DNA of 63,871 bases, taken from positions 1 through 63,871 of the forward strand of contig CAIJMU010000167.1 in assembly GCA_903821875.1 (NCBI GenBank), read 5' to 3'. Under the pieces are notes generated by a model that worked only from the letters and a program-made list of their open reading frames with translations, had not been told where the DNA came from and did no database searches. Shown here piece after piece: positions 39,056 to 47,992 of this stretch (its first letter is position 1; the number at the start of each line of letters is the position of its first letter). Position numbers and translations under genes: made by a program. The DNA comes from an uncultured Spirochaetota bacterium. GTDB lineage: Bacteria > Spirochaetota > Spirochaetia > Treponematales > Rectinemataceae.

Positions 39056-40063
39056 ATGACGACTTCCCGACCCGGCAGATCCTTCGCACTTTTAGGAGTT
39101 GTCCTTGCAGGCATGGCAGCGACCTCCCTTGGGGGCTGCGCGACGGGCCCCCAGGCCCAGACTGACAGGAACGCCTCTTTCCGAGCGAAGAACCAGGCTG
39201 CCCACGACGCGGTCGACGCGAAGTACACGCATCGGTACCTCGAAGCCGGCGGCGTACGCTGGCATTATGTCGAGGCCGGTGATCTGAAGGGTCCGGTTGT
39301 CCTCATGCTCCACGGCCTCCCCGAGAGCTGGTACTCCTGGAGCAAGGTCCTCCCCCTTCTCGACCCCGCCTACCACTACATTGTGCCCGACATGAAGGGC
39401 TACGGCCGCTCGACCTCGGCGGACATGGACTACAACTGGCACCACGTCGGCGACCAGACCCTGGCCCTCCTCGACGCCCTCGGCGTCCAGAAGGCCTACA
39501 TCGTCGGCCACGACTGGGGCACCCTCATCTCGAGCGTCATGGTCGCGGGCCACCCCGAACGCTTTCTCGGCTATGTCCGCATGGAAGCCGACCTCGTCTA
39601 CACGCCGGGTCAGAGCCTCGAAAGGCTCTATGAGCTGAAGCCCCAGTGGAAGGCCTTCCAGGACACTCCCAAGGCCATCGAGTTCCTCCGCGACGCCGAG
39701 ATGGTCATCGACCGCGTCTACCCGACCCGCATGAAGACCAAGCTCGAGAAGGCCGACCGCGACTACTTTGTCTACGAATTTTCGCGGCCGGGAGTGGCCG
39801 AGGCTATCGCCAATTATTTCAAGTATGAGAACTGGGACCTCGAGGCCGCCGTTTCGAAAATAGCGAACAATACCTTCGAATTTCCCGTCCTCCAGCTCCA
39901 GGCCGATTCCGACGCCTCCCAGCCCAGGGAGAACTTCGCCGACGCATCGAAGTTCCCTGGTGTCAAGCTCGAGTGGATCACCGACGCGAACCATTTCGAC
40001 AATCTCGACCAACCGAAGCAGGTGGCGGAGGGGATCAACCGATTCCTGGCCGCCAACAAGTAG
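39056..40063 (+). CDS. Alpha/beta-hydrolase lipoprotein, epoxide-hydrolase-like
   Basis: 335 residues from ATG 39056 after AAGGAG (ATG 39020 possible). The signal peptide ends in LGGC. Fold marks: oxyanion loop VLMLHGLPESWYSWSKVL, D-M-K-G-Y-G-R-S, nucleophile elbow V-G-H-D-W-G (Asp, about residue 155, as in epoxide hydrolases and haloalkane dehalogenases), a helical cap, and late His in DANHFDNLDQP. It is tethered to the envelope, so it acts outside the cytoplasm. Substrate unknown. First of six genes in one orientation ending with tetR. Confidence 0.85.
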   Translation: MTTSRPGRSFALLGVVLAGMAATSLGGCATGPQAQTDRNASFRAKNQAAHDAVDAKYTHRYLEAGGVRWHYVEAGDLKGPVVLMLHGLPESWYSWSKVLPLLDPAYHYIVPDMKGYGRSTSADMDYNWHHVGDQTLALLDALGVQKAYIVGHDWGTLISSVMVAGHPERFLGYVRMEADLVYTPGQSLERLYELKPQWKAFQDTPKAIEFLRDAEMVIDRVYPTRMKTKLEKADRDYFVYEFSRPGVAEAIANYFKYENWDLEAAVSKIANNTFEFPVLQLQADSDASQPRENFADASKFPGVKLEWITDANHFDNLDQPKQVAEGINRFLAANK

Positions 40064-40107
40064 AAGTAGAAAGGCATGCGCACTACCACTCAGAAGGGCA
40101 TTGAATC

Positions 40108-41568
40108 ATGAGGCTTGCCGGAATTTTCGTTCTCCTTTGCCTTCTCATCCCGCAGGCCCTCGCGGGTCAGGGGCTCGATGCGGCCGCCGCGAAGGCAGGC
40201 TACTACGACACCGCCTGGCCGAGCGAACATGCGGATCTATGGCGTTCGCATGCGTCTCAAGGCGCGGGCCTGCCGGCAGGTTTCGACCCCACGACGCTCA
40301 CGGTTACGCAGGCCTCGCTCGACTTGCCGGTCTGGGGCTACACGCGTGCCAGGGACGAGGTCTTCGTAATTGGTGGTAGTCCCTTTACCCTCTCGACCTT
40401 CACCGAATCGATGAGGACAGGCAAGCCGGTCTCTGGCGCGGCGGCCTTTTTCGCGATGGCTGGCGATCTCCTCTCCGGGTCGCGGCCCTATGTGGCGAAG
40501 CTGCGGCCTTCGGACATGTCGAAAACCGTCCTTCCGCTTGCTCTGGGTTCTACCGTCAACTACACCGGCGGACTCCTCATGCACAGGAACGGCTTCGTAT
40601 ACGCGGTGGCTAGTTCGGTCCTCTACAAGATCGACGCGGAAGCCCTGACAATTGTGAAGAGTATCACCTTGCCCCTGGTGGATGGGGACGGGTTCTGGAC
40701 CACTTACAACGGCCTGCAGGTCCTGCCCACGGGAGAACTCGTCCTCAAGGGTTTTGACCTGCGGGACAGCGCCAGGGTCCCCGGCTGGCTCCTCCTCGTC
40801 GACCCCGACAGCCTGGCCATCAAGGTCAGGCAGTCTGCCGCCGTCTCTTCCGCACGCCTCATGCTCGGGCCTCGCCCCGAAGGAGCGATGTGGCTCTACC
40901 ACGTGAACGCCCTCGAATCATTGCGCTACGTGGTGGATGGTGGCGGATTCCGGATCGATGATGGCTGGACGCGGGCATATAGGGCGACGGGCGATGGCAG
41001 TTCCCAGGCGAGCTCGCCTCTTCTGTTCGGGGGCATCGGTCAAATCGCATTCGCGGACAACACCGCCGTGGGGGCCACGACGCCGATCAGGCTCTACGTC
41101 CAGCAGGTCGAAGAGACCGGCGATCCCGGGCGCCTCGAGGGCAAAAGCGCCTTCTCGAAGAGTCTTCCGGGCTACAACTTCTTCATGATCGCCGGCGATC
41201 CTTACAGTACCCAACTTCTTATCTATTATGATCCGGTCAATGCCCTGGTCTCGGCCCACCGGGTCGGATCCGACGGATCTCTCGAGGCTGTCTGGGAGCG
41301 CTCCGGCTATCGGGCGAGCGCCTCTCCCTCCCTCGTGCCCGACCGCGATCTACTCTACATCGACGACTGGAAGGATGGGCATGACCATCTCGTCGTGCTC
41401 AGGCTCTCAACCGGCGAGGAACTCGCCAGCGTGGCCCTTTCGTCCCGGTTGCCTACAATTGGGACTATATTCCCCGGCATGGACAGCGATGTGTTCTTGA
41501 TTTCGAGCGAGGCAGGCAGCCACGGCCTGATAAGCAGGATCCACGTCCGGGCAGGGGACGCGAAATGA
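40108..41568 (+). CDS. Secreted beta-propeller-like protein of unknown function
   Basis: 486 residues from ATG 40108. Signal peptide IFVLLCLLIPQALAG. The mature part is a series of four-stranded segments with W or Y ends (RPYVAKLRPSDM, GFVYAVASSVLYKIDAEALT, TGELVLKGFDLRDSARVPGW, DRDLLYIDDWKDGHDHLVVL), which resembles PQQ- or WD-like propellers though no canonical repeat is clear. Location between two hydrolase genes of the same family suggests a substrate-binding or scaffold role, which is inference. It starts 44 bp after the first hydrolase and ends 47 bp before the second. Confidence 0.65.
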   Translation: MRLAGIFVLLCLLIPQALAGQGLDAAAAKAGYYDTAWPSEHADLWRSHASQGAGLPAGFDPTTLTVTQASLDLPVWGYTRARDEVFVIGGSPFTLSTFTESMRTGKPVSGAAAFFAMAGDLLSGSRPYVAKLRPSDMSKTVLPLALGSTVNYTGGLLMHRNGFVYAVASSVLYKIDAEALTIVKSITLPLVDGDGFWTTYNGLQVLPTGELVLKGFDLRDSARVPGWLLLVDPDSLAIKVRQSAAVSSARLMLGPRPEGAMWLYHVNALESLRYVVDGGGFRIDDGWTRAYRATGDGSSQASSPLLFGGIGQIAFADNTAVGATTPIRLYVQQVEETGDPGRLEGKSAFSKSLPGYNFFMIAGDPYSTQLLIYYDPVNALVSAHRVGSDGSLEAVWERSGYRASASPSLVPDRDLLYIDDWKDGHDHLVVLRLSTGEELASVALSSRLPTIGTIFPGMDSDVFLISSEAGSHGLISRIHVRAGDAK

Positions 41569-41615
41569 AGAGGGTGCCCGCCACTAATGCCCTCGATACG
41601 CTTGATGGAGGCAAC

Positions 41616-42782
41616 ATGGAACGACATTCATCGCTCGCGCGGCTTGGACTTGTCCTCGCCACCTCGATGCTTCTTCTCGCCTGTGCGACGACCGGGAATA
41701 GCGCCCGTTCCCTCGGCGAGGTCAATCCCAGGCCTGCGGCACCGACGGGCCTCGTCGACCCCTCGGTACCCATTTTGCGCACGGTCGCGGGCGTCGAGTT
41801 CGTCCGCACGCCCGAGGAGCGGTTCAAGAACCTCAAGGACTTTCCCAATGAGGCCCACTACCTCGAGGTCGACGGCCTTCGGCTCGCCTACGAGGACGAA
41901 GGACCTGCGGACGCTCCGGTTGTCCTCATGCTCCACGGCCAGCCCGACTGGTCCTATCTCTACCGAAAGATGATTCCGCCGATCACGGCAGCGGGCTATC
42001 GCTGCATTGCCCTCGACCTCATGGGCTTCGGCAGGTCAGACAAGCCTGTCGATGGAAGCATTCATACCTATGAGCAACAGGTAGCCTGGGTCAAGGAATT
42101 CATCCACGGACTCGGCCTCCACGACATCACCCTTTTCTGCCAGGACTGGGGAGGCCTCATCGGGCTCAGGATCGTCGGCGACGAGCCGGAACTCTTTGCG
42201 CGCGTCATCGCGGCCAACACGACCATTCCGGTGATGAAGAAGGGGACGAACCCCTACCGGCTGCCCGCGAGCGTGGCGGTCGATCCGAAGGCCACGAGCC
42301 TTGCCAAGGCCGTCGGCCCGGCCATGCTACGGGGCCAGGTGCCGATGTTCAACGCCTGGATCCAATTCTGCCTCACCTCCCCCACATTCATGCCTTCGGA
42401 GGTGATGAAGCAGTCCATCCGCGGGCTCTCGGACGAGGAGGCTGCCGCCTACGACGCGCCTTTCCCGTCTTACATCTACAAGGCCGCACCCCGCACCTTT
42501 CCCTCGATGATCGTGGCCGTGGATGACAACAACGCGTCGGCCTGGGCTTCGCTGGGGCGCTTCACCAAGCCCTTCCTCACCATTGGAGGGGAACGTGACA
42601 ACCTCCTCGGCAAGAAGGAGAACCAAGACCGCCTCATCGCCCAGGTGCCTGGAGCGAAAGGCCAACCACACGCCCGCTTCGACGCGGGGCATTTCATCCA
42701 GGACGACCTCGGCCCCGATATGGCAGCAATTGTGATCAAGTTCATCGCGGAAAATCCCCTTCCGCAAGGGAGCAACCAATGA
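41616..42782 (+). CDS. Alpha/beta-hydrolase lipoprotein, haloalkane-dehalogenase-like
   Basis: 388 residues from ATG 41616, which follows GGAGG and gives a clean signal peptide with lipobox LLAC; ATG 41565 overlaps the upstream stop. Marks: VVLMLHGQPDWSYLYRKMIP (H-G-x-P-x-W-S-Y-L-Y-R as in dehalogenases), D-L-M-G-F-G-R-S-D-K-P, nucleophile C-Q-D-W-G-G-L-I-G-L, and catalytic His in FDAGHFIQDD. These agree with the haloalkane dehalogenase type, including Trp next to the nucleophile. The family also contains other hydrolases, so activity is not proven. The next gene overlaps by 4 bp. Confidence 0.85.
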   Translation: MERHSSLARLGLVLATSMLLLACATTGNSARSLGEVNPRPAAPTGLVDPSVPILRTVAGVEFVRTPEERFKNLKDFPNEAHYLEVDGLRLAYEDEGPADAPVVLMLHGQPDWSYLYRKMIPPITAAGYRCIALDLMGFGRSDKPVDGSIHTYEQQVAWVKEFIHGLGLHDITLFCQDWGGLIGLRIVGDEPELFARVIAANTTIPVMKKGTNPYRLPASVAVDPKATSLAKAVGPAMLRGQVPMFNAWIQFCLTSPTFMPSEVMKQSIRGLSDEEAAAYDAPFPSYIYKAAPRTFPSMIVAVDDNNASAWASLGRFTKPFLTIGGERDNLLGKKENQDRLIAQVPGAKGQPHARFDAGHFIQDDLGPDMAAIVIKFIAENPLPQGSNQ

Positions 42783-43537
42783 GCATTTTCAAGGCACTAT
42801 TCAGCGTGGTCGCCGTAGCGGCCGCCCTTTGCCTCAGTTCCTGCCTCACCGTCTCGATACCCACCGCGGCCCAGGCAGGAATCAGCTTCGAGACGAAGGC
42901 CGAGCCCCTTCCCGCCGACCTCGAATGGGGCCATCGCGCGGTGGCCCACGAACTCATCAATGCCAAGGAAATCGTCGTCGTCGTATCCGGAGGTTCCAAC
43001 CCGATATCGGACGAGGAGTGGGTGAAGTACAATCCGCCCCTCCCCTGGACCAAGAACATGGAGCGGAATCTCTTGTTCAGCCAGACCTTCTTCATGCGCT
43101 CACCCAACGCCCCAGCCGACGCCACCGGAGACGCCCGCTACACATTCCGCGAAGTCTCAGGCCATACCTGGCTCGAGCTCGCGCAGCCGGTGGCCGTGGA
43201 CCTCGTGCCCGCCGGCGAGAAGACCGACTGGATGAAGCCCGCGCCCGGCCACCTCGTCATCAAGACCATCAGGAAGCCCCAGGTGATGCGCTGGGATGGG
43301 CCTATCTGCAGGCTCACGGACGGTCATGGCAATTACTACGTCATGCACGCGACCGAGACCGGCACGCCGACACTCGACGTCGTCCTGCCCGCGCTCTGGA
43401 GCCTCGAAAAGGTCGATCTCGCGGAGCCCCTCGTCATCACGCCCTCGCAGGGTGGTTACTACAACATCGTCGGCGACTGCCTCGGGCAGGGTTACCACCA
43501 GTACGTTTTCGCGGACTCCGTGTATCCGGCGGATTGA
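42779..43537 (+). CDS. Lipoprotein of unknown function
   Basis: 252 residues; ATG 42779 overlaps the stop of the hydrolase gene in ATGA. Signal peptide with lipobox LSSC. The mature part reads EWGHRAVAHELINAKEIVVV, YTFREVSGHTWLELAQPVAV and DGHGNYYVMHATETGTPTLD, with beta-strand character. I do not recognise a family. Coupling to a hydrolase suggests a shared task at the envelope. Conserved His and Trp residues could line a binding site. Confidence 0.6.
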   Translation: MSIFKALFSVVAVAAALCLSSCLTVSIPTAAQAGISFETKAEPLPADLEWGHRAVAHELINAKEIVVVVSGGSNPISDEEWVKYNPPLPWTKNMERNLLFSQTFFMRSPNAPADATGDARYTFREVSGHTWLELAQPVAVDLVPAGEKTDWMKPAPGHLVIKTIRKPQVMRWDGPICRLTDGHGNYYVMHATETGTPTLDVVLPALWSLEKVDLAEPLVITPSQGGYYNIVGDCLGQGYHQYVFADSVYPAD

Positions 43538-43644
43538 TTCGGGCCAATAATGAAAGCATTGACAACAATAGGCCGGCCACGCGCGGGAATGACGAATCGA
43601 GAAATGCCTGGCGCGATCCCTGTGGCCGGCACCTGGAGGACAGG

Positions 43645-43740
43645 ATGAGCATGGCTGATTTCTTGATAATTGCCGCTTTCTCCGCCTTCGCCGTCTGGGG
43701 AGCTTTACTGCTCGCACTCAAGCCTCGGCGCGCGGCCTGA
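43645..43740 (+). CDS. Small single-pass membrane protein, 31 residues
   Basis: ATG 43645 follows GGAGG at 6-nt spacing. It reads MSMADFLIIAAFSAFAVWGA then LLLALKPRRAA: one hydrophobic helix and a basic C-terminus, topology probably N-out, C-in. It lies between the lipoprotein and tetR genes, only 6 bp before tetR. No family known. Confidence 0.55.
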   Translation: MSMADFLIIAAFSAFAVWGALLLALKPRRAA

Positions 43741-43746
43741 GCCACC

Positions 43747-44304
43747 ATGGCGAGACTGACCAAACTCACCGAACGCGGCCTCGATACCCAGCGGGAACTG
43801 TCGGAGGCCCTCATCGGGCTCACGCTCGAAAAGGGTTTTTCCTCCGTCACGATCAAGGACATCACCGACCGGCTCGGTGTCGACCGCACGACCTTCTATC
43901 TTCATTTCAAGGACAAGGACGAGCTCGTCCTGGCCACCCAGCGGAGGATCTTCGATGAGCTTGCCCTGTCCTTCCGGGAGGCAGCAGAACCGGCATCAAG
44001 GCTGGTCGCCTTTTTCGAGGTCATCGGATCCGACCGCAGGACCTGGAAGGCCATGCTCGGCTTCGAGGAGTATCCCCGCTTCGAGGGACGCTTCGCCGAA
44101 AACCTCGCGGCCAACCTGCCCCTCTTCCCCACCATCCTCGCGAGGGCCTCGGGCTCGACCGGCCTGCCACGCTCCCTAGTGGCGCGTTTCATGTCCACCA
44201 CGCTGCGCAGCTGCGCACTCTGGTGGCTCGATCAGCCCGATCCCTGCCCCCCAAAGGACGTGGCGGAGATGGCCAAGACCCTGCTCCTTAAAGGTCTCGG
44301 CTGA
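43747..44304 (+). CDS. TetR/AcrR-family repressor
   Basis: 185 residues from ATG 43747. HTH at about 20-62: ALIGLTLEKGFSSVTIKDIT, DRLGVDRTTFYLHFKDKDEL, the usual T-F-Y-x-H-F recognition helix. The ligand domain (about 65-185) is helical and family-typical in length. Last gene of the hydrolase operon; it probably controls the promoter at 38951-39008, whose palindromes fit a TetR dimer. The inducer is unknown and may be the substrate of the two hydrolases. Confidence 0.88.
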   Translation: MARLTKLTERGLDTQRELSEALIGLTLEKGFSSVTIKDITDRLGVDRTTFYLHFKDKDELVLATQRRIFDELALSFREAAEPASRLVAFFEVIGSDRRTWKAMLGFEEYPRFEGRFAENLAANLPLFPTILARASGSTGLPRSLVARFMSTTLRSCALWWLDQPDPCPPKDVAEMAKTLLLKGLG

Positions 44305-44313
44305 GGAAGCGGG

Positions 44314-44346
44314 GAGCGGCGAATCGGGCTTCGAAGGGCGATCCGG
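44314..44346 (+). repeat. Dispersed intergenic repeat, partial copy
   Basis: gagcggcgaatcgggcttcg then aagggcgatccgg matches the central part of the copies at 46029 and 51353. It lies between two convergent genes. Confidence 0.7.
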
Positions 44347-44348
44347 GG

Positions 44349-45872
44349 CTATTTGAGCTTGTTCGAGAAGACCAGGAGCTGCATCGAGCCGCCGACGCCG
44401 TTGACAACGAGGTCCTGGTCGCCGTCGCCATCGAGGTCGAGAATGGCGAGCCGTGCGTCGATCACCGCGTCGGACTCGCCCAAACCCTGGATATTGTTGG
44501 AACCCAGCCCTTGCTTTAGTTTGTCCAGATCGACTATGCGGTATTTTCCATTGACGTTTTTGTAAACATAGAGGGACTTGTCGTTGGTATTGCCGCCTAC
44601 AACGAGGTCGAGGGCCCCGTCACCGTCGAGGTCCCCAAAGGCCAGGTCGCCGTTGAAGGCGGGCACGATGCAGTCGGGCGAGTTGGGAACGCGGTCGTAG
44701 ATCTGGCCGCTGTCTTCCGTAAAGGTCCCATCGCCCTTGCCGAGGTAGATGCGGATAAATCTGCCGCCAGCGGGGTCCTTGGGGGCCCCCGTGCTTCCGA
44801 GTACGCCGAGATCCAGGTTGCCGTCGCCGTTTAGGTCGATGGCGGTCGCCGAGCAGTCGATCAGGGCCCGGAGTCCTGTTTCCTTGAGCGCCCGAAAGCT
44901 TCCGTCGCCATTCCCGAGGCAAAGCTCGACGAGGGGCTGTCCGTTGCGCTGGGTTTCGGGAATGCCCGGATTGGCCTTTGAACCGGTGTTAGCCTGGCCC
45001 CACATCACGATGTCCATTTTGCCGTCACGGTTAAAGTCGCCCGAGACGCTGGAGCCGCGCTGTACCTTGGGCAGACCCGAGGCGCTCCGCTCCGGTTCTT
45101 TTTCCGGATCTAAAGGGAATCCCGCCTTAGGAAAGCCCAGCTTTTGAAGGTAGGTGAATGCGCCGTTTCCCTGGTTCAGGAAGACTCCCGAGGTCTCCCA
45201 ATCCCGCTGGATCATCTGGCCAGAGGCGTCGGTACCCGATTCGATGCCCTTGGACCCGGCAAAGGCGATGTCAAGCTTTCCGTCACCATTGAAGTCGGCC
45301 AGTTCGAGAACCCCTTTGGACCAGCCTTGGGAATTAAACAGCCCCTTGGTCGCCGCGTCGGTCTTGTTGTCCCCCTTGGCCGTGGCGCCCCAGGCTCCAG
45401 GTACGTCGGCAAAGTCCTCCAAGGGAAGTTCCACCCCTAGGTCATAGAGCGGAGAGAATTTGCCCCCCTCATTCTTCCACACCTTGAAGAGGGCGGTATC
45501 GGCCGCCACCCCGGTGCGGCCAAAAGCCACGACATCGAGGTCGCCATCGCCATCCATGTCGCCTAGCCTTAAGACGACACCCCGATCCATCGCCGGTATG
45601 CCGTGGTCTGCTGGCTTTTGGGCGGCCTCGAAGCCCCCGCTCTTTTTTTGCAGGTAGAGGAGGGTGGCTGGTGCGGTGCCCGAAAGCCCCGAAACGAGGA
45701 TATCCTTGAGTCCATCGCCATTAAAATCGCCGATGGCCAAGCTTCCCCCCGCGACCCCATTATGCCCTGGGTAGGGCGTATTGATTGTGCGAGCAAAGGA
45801 AAATTCCGCCTGAGCTGCCAGCGGAAGGCAGAGCACTGCGGCCCAAAATGCGCTAAGCCAGAACAGCTTCAT
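44349..45872 (-). CDS. Secreted FG-GAP/VCBS-repeat beta-propeller protein
   Basis: 507 residues from ATG 45872 with AAGGAG upstream. Signal peptide cleaved near AAQAEF. About seven F-G-G-A-P/VCBS units carry D-x-N/D-G-D-G-x-x-D calcium loops: GDFNGDGLKDI, GDMDGDGDLDV, ADFNGDGKLDI, GDFNRDGKMDI, IDLNGDGNLDL, GDLDGDGALDL and LDLDGDGDQDL. They form an integrin-alpha-like propeller stabilised by Ca2+. Probably extracellular or periplasmic binding protein. It converges on tetR and stands alone. No lesion visible. Confidence 0.87.
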   Translation of the reverse strand: MKLFWLSAFWAAVLCLPLAAQAEFSFARTINTPYPGHNGVAGGSLAIGDFNGDGLKDILVSGLSGTAPATLLYLQKKSGGFEAAQKPADHGIPAMDRGVVLRLGDMDGDGDLDVVAFGRTGVAADTALFKVWKNEGGKFSPLYDLGVELPLEDFADVPGAWGATAKGDNKTDAATKGLFNSQGWSKGVLELADFNGDGKLDIAFAGSKGIESGTDASGQMIQRDWETSGVFLNQGNGAFTYLQKLGFPKAGFPLDPEKEPERSASGLPKVQRGSSVSGDFNRDGKMDIVMWGQANTGSKANPGIPETQRNGQPLVELCLGNGDGSFRALKETGLRALIDCSATAIDLNGDGNLDLGVLGSTGAPKDPAGGRFIRIYLGKGDGTFTEDSGQIYDRVPNSPDCIVPAFNGDLAFGDLDGDGALDLVVGGNTNDKSLYVYKNVNGKYRIVDLDKLKQGLGSNNIQGLGESDAVIDARLAILDLDGDGDQDLVVNGVGGSMQLLVFSNKLK

Positions 45873-46028
45873 GGTTTTCGTCTCCTTTTGGTACGGGTGC
45901 TCCGCCGAAAGGGGCGGGCCTTCTGGATATGAAATGTCTTGATATGAAATAACGTGACATTTGATGAACTATGGTGTCGGGCGAGGCGGCTTACAATGGG
46001 GATTTACCATTTCGCGCGCCGGAGTGGC
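45873..46028. other. Upstream region of the FG-GAP gene
   Basis: No gene is visible. AT-rich text (atatgaaatgtcttgatatg) just upstream of the FG-GAP gene probably holds its promoter. Confidence 0.3.
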
Positions 46029-46125
46029 TGGGCGGCGCCTGAGCGGCGAATCAGGCTCCGAAGGGTGTCTATACGGCTCGGACGAAGTTGCAGGGCAGCC
46101 GTGGGGCTATAACTTTTCCTATCCG
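46029..46125 (+). repeat. Dispersed intergenic repeat, full copy
   Basis: It has ggcggcgcctgagcggcgaa, tcaggctccgaagggtg, ctcggacgaagttgcagggc and ggctataacttttcctatcc in the family order. It lies about 130 bp upstream of terC. Confidence 0.75.
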
Positions 46126-46253
46126 TGACACTGAGCGCGAATATGTCTAAATGGTTGCAGGAAATCGTCATTCACACACAGATTGCTCTATCTGCATGAA
46201 TGGAAAGGCAGTATCTTTTTCCTCTTGAATATTTTGCACACATGGAGTGTTAC

Positions 46254-47018
46254 ATGGATTGGTTGGTCGACCCCCAGATCTGGATCGCGCTTCTAACCCT
46301 CACTGCCCTCGAGATCGTCCTCGGCATCGATAACATCATTTTCATCTCGATCCTGGCAGGCAAGCTGCCCAAGGATCAGCAGGCCAAGGGGCGCTTCTAC
46401 GGCCTGGGCTTCGCCATGGTCACGCGCGTCCTTCTCCTTCTGTCACTCACCGCCATCATGCGCCTTACGCAGCCTCTCTTCACCTTCATTCAGGAAATCT
46501 CTGGCCGCGACCTGATCCTCATCATCGGTGGTCTCTTCCTGATCGCGAAGAGCACCTTCGAGATCCACGAGAAGCTCGAAGGCATCGAGGAGGAACATGA
46601 GGTCAGATCCAAGGGCAAGTTCTGGGGCGTAATCTTTCAGATAGGGCTTCTCGACATCGTGTTCTCCCTCGACTCCGTCATCACGGCGGTAGGCATGGCC
46701 AACAACGTCGGCGTCATGATCGCCGCGGTGATGATCGCCGTCGTCTTCATGATGTTCGCCTCCGGGACGATCAGCGACTTCGTCAATCGCCATCCCACCG
46801 TCAAGATCCTGGCTCTTTCCTTCCTCATTTTAATCGGAGTCTCCCTCGTGGCCGAGGGCCTCGAGCAGCACATCTCGAAGGGCTACATCTACTTCGCCAT
46901 GGCCTTCTCCGTGATCGTGGAGCTCCTCAATCAGCGCCTCCACGCCAAGGCCGCCAAGAATCCCATCCACCTGCGCGGAGAAGTTTCCCTCGAGCGAGGA
47001 GAGACGACCGTCCCCTGA
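46254..47018 (+). CDS. TerC-family integral membrane protein
   Basis: 254 residues from ATG 46254 (GGAG at 6 nt). The start IWIALLTLTALEIVLGIDNI is the family signature with the acidic pair E-I-V-L-G-I-D-N inside the first membrane helix. Seven or so helices follow, with a second motif LLDIVFSLDSVITAVGM containing D-I-V-F-S-L-D-S. The acidic membrane residues are thought to carry metal ions (Mn2+ or others); members are linked to tellurite resistance and manganese export. A longer frame to 46200 lacks similarity. Normal length. Confidence 0.9.
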   Translation: MDWLVDPQIWIALLTLTALEIVLGIDNIIFISILAGKLPKDQQAKGRFYGLGFAMVTRVLLLLSLTAIMRLTQPLFTFIQEISGRDLILIIGGLFLIAKSTFEIHEKLEGIEEEHEVRSKGKFWGVIFQIGLLDIVFSLDSVITAVGMANNVGVMIAAVMIAVVFMMFASGTISDFVNRHPTVKILALSFLILIGVSLVAEGLEQHISKGYIYFAMAFSVIVELLNQRLHAKAAKNPIHLRGEVSLERGETTVP

Positions 47019-47067
47019 GCGGAGAGGCGATTCGCTGACAGCCTTTGACAGGGCTTCCGCCCAATCC

Positions 47068-47109
47068 CTAGCCCTTGATGCGGCCGTCGGCGAAGTTCAC
47101 TCCGGACAT
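47068..47109 (-). pseudogene. Very short DUF1566 gene scrap
   Basis: The minus strand reads SGVNFADGRIKG, identical to a stretch of copies C and D (F-G-V-N-F-A-D-G-R-I-K-G), then a stop. About 40 bp survive. Confidence 0.75.
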
Positions 47110-47395
47110 CTTCGTCTCCCAGATGGTGGTTCTCGACGATGTCGTGGAGGTCCAGAATCTCGCGATTGGACAGGCGACGTACCATCGCGCCTCGTCGCGG
47201 GAAGATCTCGACCAGGACCTCCGTAGAGAGCCTCGTGATAGCGTTCACGATCGGAGTTCGGGAAACCTTGAGCCTGGTGGATAGCTCTTCCTGTCTGAGT
47301 TTCTCTCCCGGCTGGATTTCCCCTTAGAGAATCAGGTTCCTGAGCCGGATGTAGACCTCTTCCGAGAAATCCTCGAACTCGATTTCGTCCGCCAT
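47110..47395 (-). pseudogene. GntR/FCD-type regulator gene, HTH part with an internal stop
   Basis: ATG 47395 encodes ADEIEFEDFSEEVYIRLRNL, then TAA, then GEIQPGEKLRQEELSTRLKV, SRTPIVNAITRLSTEVLVEI and PRRGAMVRRLSNREILDLHD. That is a complete GntR winged helix with one premature stop; the FCD ligand domain is lost at the DUF1566 scrap. Confidence 0.82.
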
Positions 47396-47623
47396 CGTGT
47401 TGGGATGAGCACAACGCTTCAAGGGGAAAAGGTCAAAATGTATAATGCAGAAATCATGGCGAAAGCCCGAGCCGCCACCGGTACGTTGCTCGAAGTAGGT
47501 CGCCCGTTCGAGCAAGTCTTCCAAGGCGTAGTGAGCGCCTCTCCCGGCATTGCCGGGAAGGACTTAGGCTCCATCACCGCTAAGCGGCAGCCAAGGACGT
47601 CCTAGGCCGACGGTGCCAGGGAG

Positions 47624-47992
47624 TCAGCCGGCCTTGGCCTTCTTCGCGAGGCGCATGCCGAGGATCTCCGCAAGGCCGACGGCGCCGAGTCCGCAGATCA
47701 CATGGATAACCCGGCTGAGCCACGGCAGGGCCAGGAATACCTGAGTCTGGACGCTTCCCCAGACCGGCAGGGCTATAGCCCAGGTCGCAGCCACGATGAC
47801 GAGGAGGAGGGGCTCGCCGGCCTTCCTCGCCTTCCCCGCGAGGAGTAGCAGCGAGAGGGCAAGCAGGGTCCCCAGGGACATATGGAGAGGCACAGGTATG
47901 GCGACAAGGCCGGTGGCGAGGGCGGTACCTGCAGCCAAGGCGAGAAGACCGCTTATGCGGGCGATGATGAGCGCTATGCCAAGGGATTTCAC
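47624..47992 (-). CDS. Small membrane protein, four predicted helices
   Basis: 122 residues from GTG 47992, which follows AAAGGAG with 5-nt spacing; an ATG at 48046 lacks such a site. Hydrophobic segments at about 5-22, 30-50, 60-83 and 90-113, then a basic tail (RLAKKAKAG). A motif W-L-S-R-V-I-H-V-I-C-G-L-G-A-V with His in a membrane helix resembles small cytochrome- or heme-type membrane proteins, but I cannot name a family. Adjacent to the ZIP transporter gene with the same orientation, 172 bp away. Confidence 0.55.
   Translation of the reverse strand: MKSLGIALIIARISGLLALAAGTALATGLVAIPVPLHMSLGTLLALSLLLLAGKARKAGEPLLLVIVAATWAIALPVWGSVQTQVFLALPWLSRVIHVICGLGAVGLAEILGMRLAKKAKAG

Noticed and set aside
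39092-40012. Open frame of 306 codons on the minus strand
   Set aside because: It is antisense to the first hydrolase lipoprotein and Val/Glu/Asp-rich like other shadows.
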